Assembly: GCA_012842765.1 (NCBI GenBank)
Contig: DUWJ01000279.1
Location: 1 to 5,893 of the forward strand
Direction of reading: 5' to 3'
DNA length: 5,893 nt
Source: Bacillota bacterium
Lineage (GTDB): Bacteria; Bacillota; DTU025
In this document: in pieces, positions 1 through 5,893 of the stretch
Position numbering within the stretch: the stretch's first letter is position 1
How the letters are laid out: every line of letters begins with the position of its first letter
Program-made: the position numbers and the translations under genes
The notes under the pieces: generated by a model
The model's database searches: none
Told to the model about the DNA's origin: nothing
The model's input: only the letters and a program-made list of their open reading frames with translations

Positions 1-88
1 CTAAATCTTCGGATATTCTTCCACAGGTATGGCGCAAATACCTTCTGAGGCCTCATGTGCCTCAAACTGCTTGAAGGATATGGCAGTA

Positions 89-109
89 GTATGGTGAACA
101 CAACCATAC
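89..109 (+). promoter_or_regulatory. Leader hairpin upstream of the SLH gene
   Basis: GTATGGT (89-95) pairs perfectly with ACCATAC (103-109) around a 7-base loop, ending 18 bases before the ribosome site of the SLH gene. A second, weaker structure lies upstream: TGAGGC (46-51) can pair with GCCTCA (59-64), or TGAGG can fold on the adjacent CCTCA (51-55). The 89-109 stem has no T-run after it, so it does not look like a terminator. It could be a 5' UTR stabiliser or an operator. No convincing -35/-10 pair was found in bases 1-136. The pairing is seen in the sequence; any role is inference. Confidence 0.35.
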
Positions 110-127
110 GGACCTTAATCCTCGACG

Positions 128-134
128 AAAGGAG
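128..134 (+). promoter_or_regulatory. Ribosome binding site that sets the SLH gene start
   Basis: AAAGGAG lies 8 bases before ATG 143 but only 2 bases before the in-frame GTG at 137. The spacing favours ATG 143 as the true start and shortens the longest reading frame by two residues. Confidence 0.8.
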
Positions 135-142
135 CAGTGAAC

Positions 143-1381
143 ATGGCTTCGAAGAAGCTGATTATAGGGGCTGCGCTGGCATTCGCCATTATCCTGAGCG
201 TGGCGTCGATTCCAACTTCGGGCTTTGCGGCTGGAGCCGCGGCCCCAAAGGCACTCTCCGTCCCGAAAGCAGAGCTTTCCGACATAGACGGGCACTGGGC
301 GGAGGGAGCCATAAACGCCCTTGTAAAAATGGGAGTAATTGCCGGGTATCCTGACGGCACATTCAGGCCTGAGGAACCTGTGACAAGGGCCGAACTTTCG
401 AAAATAGTGGCCCGGACGTTTGGATACGCCCCCACTGTTGACACGAAGTTTTCGGACATGGAAGGTCACTGGGCAGAACCCTTTGTATCCGCCCTTGACA
501 CTGCGGAAGTCGTAACAGGTTACCCCGACGGGACGTTCAGGCCCGCTCAGAACATTTCCAGGGCTGAGCTCGCGGCCATTCTAGCGCGCGTGGCCCAACT
601 CGGAAAAGTGGGAGTTGCAGACGCCTCCTCCTGGACACCTACGTACAGGGACGTCGACTCGACACACTGGGCCTTCAGACACGTTGAGGTAGCCAGAAGG
701 CTGGACATTATTCCAATCCACTTTGGTTTAGTATTCGAGCCCGACCGGCCCGCGACCCGTGCAGAAACCGCGCACATGGTCAAGTCTTTGGCAGAGTCCG
801 AGTTTGCAAGGGGCACCGTCGCCCAGGTAAACAAGAGCGCTGAAACACTCAGCCTTAGAAATGCGGCCGGCAACACGCAGACGATTCAAATTGACCCCGA
901 GACAATCGTCTATAGGAATGGAGTCGCGTCAGACCTGGAGTCTATCCGCGAAAACGACTCCGTATACGCCGTTGGGACGGGCTACGGTGCAACCAGATTC
1001 GTCATGGCAGAAGGTGCAGTCACACGCGAGGACATCACGCGAAAAGTGAGCGCCCTCACTGACGGCATCATCACGCCAGAACAGGTGGATGCCATATCCC
1101 GTGGGAAATGGGATGAGGCCCGGAACGGAATGAGCCCAGCACTGGCCCAGAGGCTCGTAGAAATGGGCTTGACCGAAGAGGAAGCCCAGGCTCTCCTCGC
1201 CGAAGAGTGGGACGCCCTGCCTGAACTGGCTCAGAGACGTCTGGCAATGGCTCTGTCCGAAGAGATTGGAGTATCACCTGAGCTCATAGAGTCCATCATG
1301 AATCGAGATTGGAAATCCGCGCGCAGCTATGCTGAGCTCGAGGTAGCAGAGCTTCTGCTCTCAAGATTCTTGAACATGTAA
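143..1381 (+). CDS. SLH-domain cell-surface protein with C-terminal Trp repeats
   Basis: This is a secreted protein of 412 residues, probably held on the cell wall by SLH repeats, which in known proteins bind pyruvylated secondary wall polymer. Residues 1-30 form a signal peptide: SKK, a hydrophobic stretch at 6-23, and a likely cut near GFAA (27-30). SLH repeats lie at about 45-93, 103-150 and 168-218. Each carries the HW and TRAE-type motif (TRAE 81-84, SRAE 139-142, TRAE 205-208). The first two have GYPDGTFRP. The third has diverged there and reads FGLVFEP. Residues 224-292 look like a small beta domain resembling DUF5666 (GTV start, alternating polar and hydrophobic residues, a TIVYRNG turn). 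Residues 308-412 are helical and contain three tandem repeats (separate entry). The start is ATG 143, chosen from its ribosome site. The SLH call is firm. The function of the middle and C-terminal parts is unknown, and the protein could be structural or a wall-remodelling accessory. Terminator-like hairpins downstream suggest a single-gene transcript. Confidence 0.93.
   Translation: MASKKLIIGAALAFAIILSVASIPTSGFAAGAAAPKALSVPKAELSDIDGHWAEGAINALVKMGVIAGYPDGTFRPEEPVTRAELSKIVARTFGYAPTVDTKFSDMEGHWAEPFVSALDTAEVVTGYPDGTFRPAQNISRAELAAILARVAQLGKVGVADASSWTPTYRDVDSTHWAFRHVEVARRLDIIPIHFGLVFEPDRPATRAETAHMVKSLAESEFARGTVAQVNKSAETLSLRNAAGNTQTIQIDPETIVYRNGVASDLESIRENDSVYAVGTGYGATRFVMAEGAVTREDITRKVSALTDGIITPEQVDAISRGKWDEARNGMSPALAQRLVEMGLTEEEAQALLAEEWDALPELAQRRLAMALSEEIGVSPELIESIMNRDWKSARSYAELEVAELLLSRFLNM
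1064..1378 (+). repeat. Three degenerate 34-residue protein repeats, one Trp each
   Basis: The C-terminal third of the SLH protein divides into units starting at residues 308, 342 and 376, spaced exactly 34 residues apart; the last runs to 412. Each unit begins G-(I/L/V)-(I)-(T/S)-(P/E)-E, goes on through a hydrophobic pair, and has Trp about 15 residues in (W323, W356, W390), followed by D or K and a small residue. The openings read GIITPEQ, GLTEEEA and GVSPELI. The Trp contexts are RGKWDEAR, AEEWDALP and NRDWKSAR. The second half of each unit is a Leu/Ala-rich helix. The DNA has diverged, so these are old protein-level repeats. I aligned them by eye and do not recognise the family. Confidence 0.65.
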
Positions 1382-1397
1382 AGGTGCGCCACCCGAA

Positions 1398-1438
1398 CCT
1401 GGCTGCCAACAGACTTGTTCTCGTCGCTAGGCAGCAGG
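1398..1438 (+). other. Hairpin just downstream of the SLH gene
   Basis: CCTGGCTGCC (1398-1407) pairs with GGCAGCAGG (1430-1438) with one bulged G and a 22-base loop. It begins 17 bases after the stop codon. No T-run follows, so it is more likely an mRNA 3'-end structure or a pause site than a complete terminator. It may work with the stronger hairpin that follows. Confidence 0.4.
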
Positions 1439-1448
1439 CAACATGTTT

Positions 1449-1490
1449 CGCCGCCGCGTTGGAACAAACAGCGCGGCGGCGGCGTCTCTT
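1449..1490 (+). terminator. GC-rich hairpin, probable terminator of the SLH gene
   Basis: CGCCGCCGCG (1449-1458) pairs perfectly with CGCGGCGGCG (1472-1481) across a 13-base loop, giving a very stable 10-bp stem. The tail GCGTCTCTT is only weakly T-rich, so intrinsic termination is probable rather than certain. Bases 1491-1609, between this and the next gene, hold a 5-bp stem (CCTTC 1538-1542 with GAAGG 1550-1554). There is also an isolated TTGACA at 1579-1584 without a properly spaced -10 box. Confidence 0.55.
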
Positions 1491-1611
1491 CAGAGTGAAA
1501 GCAGGTTGTGTATGAATACGCTGGTTTCAGGATATGGCCTTCTCATCTTGAAGGAATCAAAAGTAAGAGACAAGAAGATTGACATCCGAAACTGAGGCAA
1601 TAACTAGTATT

Positions 1612-1617
1612 GGAGGG
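1612..1617 (+). promoter_or_regulatory. Ribosome binding site that sets the DUF4139 gene start
   Basis: GGAGGG lies 7 bases before ATG 1625. An in-frame TTG at 1610 overlaps this site and so cannot be the start it serves. ATG 1625 is therefore preferred. Confidence 0.85.
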
Positions 1618-1624
1618 TGCTGTA

Positions 1625-3058
1625 ATGCTTCGCCTACGACACAACGTCATCTGGATACTGGCATCGGCAGTCCTGTTAATCGGAATTGCGTCGACTTTTC
1701 TACGGCCCACGGCGATTGGCGCTCAGAAGGGAGCCGATAACTCCATGGAACTAACCATATACAATTCAGACCTCGCGCTCGTAAAAGAGACGAGGTGCCT
1801 CGAGATCCCAGAGGGCCTTTCCACGGTGTTGTTTCCTAATATATCGGCCCGGATAAACCCGGCCACTGTAAGTTTCGTCTCTCTCACATCTCCAGAGGAA
1901 GTCAGAGTGCGCGAGCAGAACTACGAATATGATCTTGTTGAAGACACAAAACTCATGCAGAGATTCGTCGGTGAGAAGATTCAAGTTACCACGAAAGGCG
2001 GGCGCGCCTACACAGGATATTTGCTGAGCGGGGCAAAAGGATCCGCCCCTTCCAACATCATCATGTCGGAAGGTCCAAACGGCACAGGCCAAGTCTACAC
2101 CGTGCAACTAAGCGATGTTCAGTCAGTAGAGTATCCCAGCCTTCCGGAAGGCCTGATTACTCGTCCCACCCTGGCGTGGCTGGTGTCTAACAACTCCACA
2201 ACCCGAAACCATGACTGCTTGGTAACGTACCTCACTGGTGGACTTTCTTGGGCAGCAGACTACGTGGCTATCATCGGACCAAACGACGATAATCTGGACC
2301 TTCGCGGTTGGGTCACTGTGACTAACGAATCCGGAGCCACATTTAAGGATGCAAAGCTCAAACTCGTGGCCGGAGACGTGCACCAGGTGCAAGAGGAGAT
2401 GTACGACGTAGTAAGGGCAACAGCAAAAGTCCTTGACGCTGGAACGGGGCCTACATTTGAGGAGAAGCCGTTCTTCGAGTATCACCTTTACACTCTTCAG
2501 TTTCCAACAACACTAAAGGAAAACCAGATCAAACAGATAGAGCTTCTGGCAGCAAGCTCGATTCCGGCTAGAAAATTGCTGGTATACGACGGTGCAAGGC
2601 AAGGAACAAAGGTCACCACGATGCTGGAATTTTGGAACAAAACAGAAAACAACCTCGGGATGCCCCTTCCAAAGGGCGTGATAAGGGTCAGCAAGATGGA
2701 TACCGACGGTAGCCTGGAATTCATCGGCGAAGACAGGATCGACCACACTCCAAAGGACGAGAAAGTCAGAATCGAACTGGGATCAGCCTTCGACGTCGTG
2801 GGAGAGCGCTCTGTAATGGGCACAAAGAGGCTTTCTGACAGAGTCAACGAGCAGACATTCAAAATCGAAGTGCGCAACCACAAGGAGGAGCCAGTGGAAG
2901 TCACTGTTCTCGAACACATGATGGGCTGGGCCCAGTGGGAGATTGTCAGCTCCAGCACCAAGTGGAACAAAGTAGACGCCAACACGATCGAGTTCCCCAC
3001 AAAGGCGCCGGCTGGCGGATCAACCACGATAACATACACGGTAAGGTATACCTACTAG
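1625..3058 (+). CDS. Exported DUF4139 domain-containing protein
   Basis: The product is 477 residues of unknown function, exported or anchored at the outer face of the membrane. A basic RLRH start and a hydrophobic stretch at residues 9-26 form a signal peptide, with possible cleavage after A33 (TAIGA|Q); there is no lipobox cysteine. The mature part opens with the LTIYNSDLALVKE strand (43-55), typical of DUF4139-family N-termini (conserved IYN and LALV). It continues with a KIQVTTKGG-type beta segment. The family core starts near the LSWAADY motif (W209), followed by a GWVTVTNESG strand and the DAKLKLVAGD motif. The protein ends in a beta-rich tail, TTITYTVRYTY, with no C-terminal anchor. 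Length fits a stand-alone family member. The family is widespread but lacks an assigned biochemical role, so none is given here. The gene has its own ribosome site, lies about 240 bases after the SLH gene, and is followed by a clear terminator. The neighbouring SLH gene hints at a shared envelope location, which is inference only. Confidence 0.88.
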   Translation: MLRLRHNVIWILASAVLLIGIASTFLRPTAIGAQKGADNSMELTIYNSDLALVKETRCLEIPEGLSTVLFPNISARINPATVSFVSLTSPEEVRVREQNYEYDLVEDTKLMQRFVGEKIQVTTKGGRAYTGYLLSGAKGSAPSNIIMSEGPNGTGQVYTVQLSDVQSVEYPSLPEGLITRPTLAWLVSNNSTTRNHDCLVTYLTGGLSWAADYVAIIGPNDDNLDLRGWVTVTNESGATFKDAKLKLVAGDVHQVQEEMYDVVRATAKVLDAGTGPTFEEKPFFEYHLYTLQFPTTLKENQIKQIELLAASSIPARKLLVYDGARQGTKVTTMLEFWNKTENNLGMPLPKGVIRVSKMDTDGSLEFIGEDRIDHTPKDEKVRIELGSAFDVVGERSVMGTKRLSDRVNEQTFKIEVRNHKEEPVEVTVLEHMMGWAQWEIVSSSTKWNKVDANTIEFPTKAPAGGSTTITYTVRYTY

Positions 3059-3090
3059 TCCAGGATCAGACCGGTTCGTAAGCTGAATTC

Positions 3091-3125
3091 GAGGGTCGCT
3101 TTCGGGCGATCCTCCTTGTTTTCTC
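3091..3125 (+). terminator. Intrinsic terminator of the DUF4139 gene
   Basis: GAGGGTCGC (3091-3099) pairs with GCGATCCTC (3106-3114) with one G-T wobble and a 6-base TTTCGG loop. The T-rich tail CTTGTTTTCT follows. It sits 32 bases after the stop codon and has the standard form of a Rho-independent terminator, separating this gene from the downstream reductase gene. Confidence 0.82.
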
Positions 3126-3375
3126 TGTCGAAGCCGGCGAAAGCGAAAATCCAGTCAACTTCAATCCGCTTCCTTTGTTCACTCTCTTTTTTCTTGTGTC
3201 CTTGGCACACTTTACGTTCGCTTTATGGGTTATCATATTGATGCATGCTGATGACTCTACTGGCTAACACACCCCGATTCTTCCATATCCCGGAGAGCTG
3301 GGGCATGGAAATTTCGATATTCTATATCACATTTCGCATGCAGGAATCAGGTTGGCGGTGTTGAAAACTGAGTCA
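3126..3375 (+). other. Non-coding region upstream of the reductase gene
   Basis: This belongs to a gap of about 370 bases with no credible gene. Visible items are a pyrimidine-rich tract (about 3171-3196) and a weak promoter-like pair, TTTACG (3211-3216) with CATATT (3234-3239) at 17-base spacing. There is also an AT-rich island at 3308-3336 with the palindrome GAAATTTC (3308-3315) and ATTTCG repeated at 3311 and 3331, 20 bases apart. GCATGC occurs at 3243 and 3336. The promoter of the reductase gene must lie here or further upstream, but I cannot fix it. I found neither a cobalamin riboswitch box nor a paired NrdR box. Confidence 0.4.
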
Positions 3376-3398
3376 ATCCTAGAGAGGAGTTCTAGGAT
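3376..3398 (+). promoter_or_regulatory. Leader hairpin with Shine-Dalgarno-like loop before nrdJ
   Basis: ATCCTAGA (3376-3383) pairs perfectly with TCTAGGAT (3391-3398) around the 7-base loop GAGGAGT. The stem ends 19 bases before the true ribosome site. The loop bases GAGG (3384-3387) can also pair with CCTC (3408-3411), which would make a small pseudoknot. Alternatively GAGAGG (3382-3387) can pair with CCTCTC (3408-3413) and open the stem. There is no T-run, so this is not a terminator. It may modulate translation or be a protein-binding site. The pairing is seen; the role is inference. Confidence 0.45.
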
Positions 3399-3417
3399 CG
3401 TAAAGACCCTCTCGAAC

Positions 3418-3423
3418 AGGAGG
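3418..3423 (+). promoter_or_regulatory. Ribosome binding site of nrdJ
   Basis: A perfect AGGAGG lies 7 bases before ATG 3431. It fixes the start of the reductase, in agreement with the family-typical N-terminus. Confidence 0.9.
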
Positions 3424-3430
3424 AAGATAG

Positions 3431-5893
3431 ATGAGGCCCATCCCGGACTCTGTCCTTGAATGCAAAATGTCTCTTACCCCCGAAGCGCTGACCATCATGG
3501 AAAGCCGATATCTGTTAAGAGACAAGGAAGGGAACATAATCGAAACCCCTGAGGAAATGTGCCTCAGAGTAGCAAGAGAAGCGGCAAAGGCTGGTGCTCA
3601 ATATGAGGGCACGCGTGAATCTGAACCAGAACGAGTGAAGCTCTTTTACTGGCTTCTGGTCAATCATTTGTTTTCGCCAAATTCTCCTACCTGGATGAAT
3701 GCCGGCACTGAAAGCTCGCAAAATGCCGCATGCTTCGTCCTACCCGTAGAAGATTCTCTGCCCCAGATATTTGATGCAGTCCGCGGTGCCGCGCTGATAC
3801 ATCAATCCGGAGGCGGAACAGGATTTGACTTTTCTAATTTACGCCCTCATGGCGATGTCGTAAGATCGACCGGAGGAGTTGCCTCAGGTCCGGTCTCTTT
3901 CATGGCTGTGTTCAATGCCGCCACTGAAACCATCAAGCAAGGCGGAAAACGCCGAGGCGCAAACATAGGGATACTCCGAGTGGATCATCCCGATATCGAA
4001 TCCTTCATAACGTGCAAAGTGGAGAATACCGCTCTCTCCAATTTCAATATTTCTGTAGGGATCACAGACGCCTTCATGGCCGCCGTGGAAGCCGACACCG
4101 ATTACGAACTCATCAATCCCAGGACGAAGTCGGCAGTGGGAACGAAGAGGGCTCGCGACGTCCTCAACTTAATTGTGGACCACGCATGGAAGAATGGAGA
4201 GCCAGGCGTGATATTCCTAGATCGAATTGAAGAAGGCAACCCCACCCCTTCGCTAGGCCGCATCACCGCCACGAATCCCTGTGGGGAACAGCCTTTGCTG
4301 CCTTACGAGGCATGCAACCTTGGCAGCGTGAACTTGCAGAAAATGTACCGCGAGGCGCCACTGACCGATGAGGAGCTTGCTGCTGCCCTTGGCACAGGAA
4401 TTCATCAACCATTGCTCACAGGCGAGTTCGGAGAGGGCTGCCGCGAGTTAATCACAGATGAGATGCGCCATGTTGACTGGAGTCTCCTTGGCACTGTGGT
4501 TCGCGCTTCAGCGGATTTTCTGGATTCTATAATAGACGTAAGCGAGTATCCCCTCCCAGAGATCGACAAGATGGTAAGGACAACCAGAAAAATCGGTCTT
4601 GGTTTCATGGGCCTCGCAGATCTTATGATCATGCTCAAAGTACCGTATGCATCGGAAAAAGCAGAACTTCTTGCCGAGCTCATTGCCAAGTTCATCACGG
4701 GTGAAGCACGGGCGATGTCGAGGCGGATGGCTGCAGAACGAGGGCCATTCCCAGCGTTTTCCGAAAGCGTATTCGCCGAAACCGGAGAGCCCCCGCTTCG
4801 TAATGCCACTGTCACTACGATTGCGCCAACGGGCACAATAAGCATGGTAGCAAACGCTTCTTCAGGGTGCGAGCCCTTGTTCGGCGTGGCATTCACCAAG
4901 AGAAACATACTAGGCGGCAAGTCTCTCACTCAAGTCAACTCGCTGTTTCTTGCCGACGCCAAACAGCGCGGCATATACTCGGACGAGCTGATGGAACGCA
5001 TTGCTAACAACGGCGGTTCGCTGGCAGGGATCGATGGCATCCCCTCCGATATGGCAAAGCTATACCAAACAGCATTGGAAATCCCATGGGAGTGGCATGT
5101 GCGGATTCAGGCTGCAACACAACGAGGCATAGACAATGCGGTATCGAAGACTATTAACTTGCCCAACAACGCCACCCGCGAGGATGTTGGCGCAGCTTAC
5201 CGGCTCGCCTACTCCCTCGGCTGCAAAGGCATAACAGTATATCGGACCGGGAGTCGCGAGGTAGAGGTAATCTCGTCCAAAAAGGCTGCAGTTGCTTCGA
5301 ACGCTCAGCCGGAGCCCTTGACGCCTAGAGGACGCAAGCCTTTCACTGTCGATTCCACCCTCTGGGGGAAGCTTCAACCCATCGACAGGCCCGAAACACT
5401 GTGCGGCATAACGAAGAGAATCGCTACACCATCCGGAACACTCTGGGCCACGCTAAACATGTACGACGGCAAGCCATTTGAGATATTCTGCCAGATAGGC
5501 AGGGCCGGCACCGACATATATGCGTTCACTGAGAGTATCGCCAGGCTAATCTCGTTAGCTCTCCGTGCAGGGATAGACCCATCTGAAATAGTGCGCCAGC
5601 TCAGAGGCATAGGCGGTTCAGGTCAGGTGGGATTCGGTCCCAACAAAGTGCTCTCGGTACCGGACGCCATAGGTCGAATGTTGGAGCAGTGCATTCAGTC
5701 GCGGTACGCCGGCATTGAATGGGCCACGCCCCCAAGCCGCGGCGTTGCAGGGCAAACAGCTCCCGAAGACAGTTGGGAAGCAGCGGGAATCGATATCTCG
5801 CCCGATGAAGCCACGGTCCAAGGGCGGCTCCTCTTCATAGACGAGGAAGAGGATACCGCAGTTGACCATGGGGATGCTGCGGAAGACGGAGCA
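3431..5893 (+). CDS. nrdJ: Adenosylcobalamin-dependent (class II) ribonucleotide reductase, 3'-truncated by window
   Basis: This cytoplasmic enzyme reduces ribonucleotides to deoxyribonucleotides using a radical made from adenosylcobalamin, so it needs neither oxygen nor a second radical subunit. The window gives 821 uninterrupted codons and no stop. The N-terminus (LTPEALTIMESRYL at 15-28) lacks an ATP-cone. C101 (NAACFV) and C295 (ACNLGS) match the redox cysteine pair. NPCGE at 282-286 supplies the catalytic Asn, the thiyl-radical Cys284 and Glu286. Other family motifs are SPNSPTWMNAG (82-92), GGGTGFDFSNLRP (127-139), GGKRRGAN (171-178) and APTGT (465-469). A TSCPD-type domain spans about 655-755, with S668, G728 and V743 at positions that often hold Cys in relatives. 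Residues 303-349, between the ACNLGSVNL motif and the next conserved helix, look longer than usual. The visible end is acidic (IDEEEDTAVDHG); many relatives finish in a Cys-rich zinc-ribbon-like tail, expected beyond the window. The single-chain, no-ATP-cone architecture argues for class II over class I NrdA/NrdE. The subclass name is less certain than the function. Confidence 0.95.
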   Translation, partial: MRPIPDSVLECKMSLTPEALTIMESRYLLRDKEGNIIETPEEMCLRVAREAAKAGAQYEGTRESEPERVKLFYWLLVNHLFSPNSPTWMNAGTESSQNAACFVLPVEDSLPQIFDAVRGAALIHQSGGGTGFDFSNLRPHGDVVRSTGGVASGPVSFMAVFNAATETIKQGGKRRGANIGILRVDHPDIESFITCKVENTALSNFNISVGITDAFMAAVEADTDYELINPRTKSAVGTKRARDVLNLIVDHAWKNGEPGVIFLDRIEEGNPTPSLGRITATNPCGEQPLLPYEACNLGSVNLQKMYREAPLTDEELAAALGTGIHQPLLTGEFGEGCRELITDEMRHVDWSLLGTVVRASADFLDSIIDVSEYPLPEIDKMVRTTRKIGLGFMGLADLMIMLKVPYASEKAELLAELIAKFITGEARAMSRRMAAERGPFPAFSESVFAETGEPPLRNATVTTIAPTGTISMVANASSGCEPLFGVAFTKRNILGGKSLTQVNSLFLADAKQRGIYSDELMERIANNGGSLAGIDGIPSDMAKLYQTALEIPWEWHVRIQAATQRGIDNAVSKTINLPNNATREDVGAAYRLAYSLGCKGITVYRTGSREVEVISSKKAAVASNAQPEPLTPRGRKPFTVDSTLWGKLQPIDRPETLCGITKRIATPSGTLWATLNMYDGKPFEIFCQIGRAGTDIYAFTESIARLISLALRAGIDPSEIVRQLRGIGGSGQVGFGPNKVLSVPDAIGRMLEQCIQSRYAGIEWATPPSRGVAGQTAPEDSWEAAGIDISPDEATVQGRLLFIDEEEDTAVDHGDAAEDGA

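Noticed and set aside
3..74. Open frame of 23 codons ending at TGA 72-74, possibly the tail of an upstream gene
   Set aside because: It is too short to recognise, and frame 1 is also open until base 46. There is no evidence for either.
115..469. Overlapping minus-strand open frames opposite the start of the SLH gene
   Set aside because: They mirror the SLH coding sequence and are explained by its codon bias. No independent support was found.
1579..1610. Perfect TTGACA (1579-1584) as a -35 box for the DUF4139 gene
   Set aside because: The only -10-like sequence (TAGTAT, 1605-1610) is 20 bases away. That spacing is too long and would put transcription start at the ribosome site.
2497..3039. 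180-codon open frame on the minus strand opposite the DUF4139 gene
   Set aside because: It is a shadow of the real gene. The protein has no recognisable features, and the plus-strand product matches a known family throughout.
3317..3333. NrdR box at the TATTCTATATCACA stretch
   Set aside because: It does not fit the palindromic ACACWATATATWGTGT-type consensus, and no second box lies at the usual spacing.
3126..3430. Cobalamin riboswitch upstream of the B12-dependent reductase
   Set aside because: No B12-box (GCCACTG-type) or other conserved riboswitch core was seen by eye. A covariance-model scan would settle it.
4405..4929. 174-codon open frame on the minus strand opposite nrdJ
   Set aside because: It lies wholly antisense to conserved catalytic regions of NrdJ and has no ribosome site or family resemblance that I can see.

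Overview
The window holds three complete or partial genes, all on the + strand, each with its own Shine-Dalgarno sequence. They are separated by intergenic spacers of roughly 240 and 370 bases that contain terminator-like hairpins. Strong AGGAGG-type ribosome sites, an S-layer-homology (SLH) surface protein and a B12-dependent ribonucleotide reductase together suggest an anaerobic or facultative member of the Bacillota (Clostridia or Limnochordia-like) or a close relative. The DNA is moderately GC-rich by eye. I cannot name a genus.

Layout. Bases 1-142 are a leader with a 7-bp hairpin and a ribosome site. Bases 143-1381 encode a secreted, wall-anchored SLH protein: signal peptide, three SLH repeats, a small beta-rich domain, and a C-terminal region that I read as three 34-residue tandem repeats, each with one conserved tryptophan. 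Bases 1382-1624 hold two hairpins, the second a GC-rich probable terminator, followed by the ribosome site of the next gene. Bases 1625-3058 encode an exported DUF4139-family protein of unknown function. A clear intrinsic terminator follows at 3091-3125. The long leader at 3126-3430 has an AT-rich island and a perfect 8-bp hairpin with a Shine-Dalgarno-like loop just upstream of the real ribosome site.

Bases 3431-5893 encode 821 residues of an adenosylcobalamin-dependent (class II) ribonucleotide reductase, NrdJ. It is open at the right edge with no stop codon, so the C-terminus is missing. All catalytic residues are visible. Two things stand out: a long segment just after the second active-site cysteine motif, and a TSCPD-type domain in which the cysteines usual in the family are replaced.

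The genes do not form an evident pathway. The first two products are exported and probably act at the cell envelope. The third makes deoxyribonucleotides in the cytoplasm. The terminators suggest three separate transcription units. I see no tRNA, rRNA, CRISPR array, insertion sequence or phage gene, and no convincing unknown multi-gene system. The most original features are the C-terminal Trp repeats of the SLH protein and the NrdJ leader and insertion.
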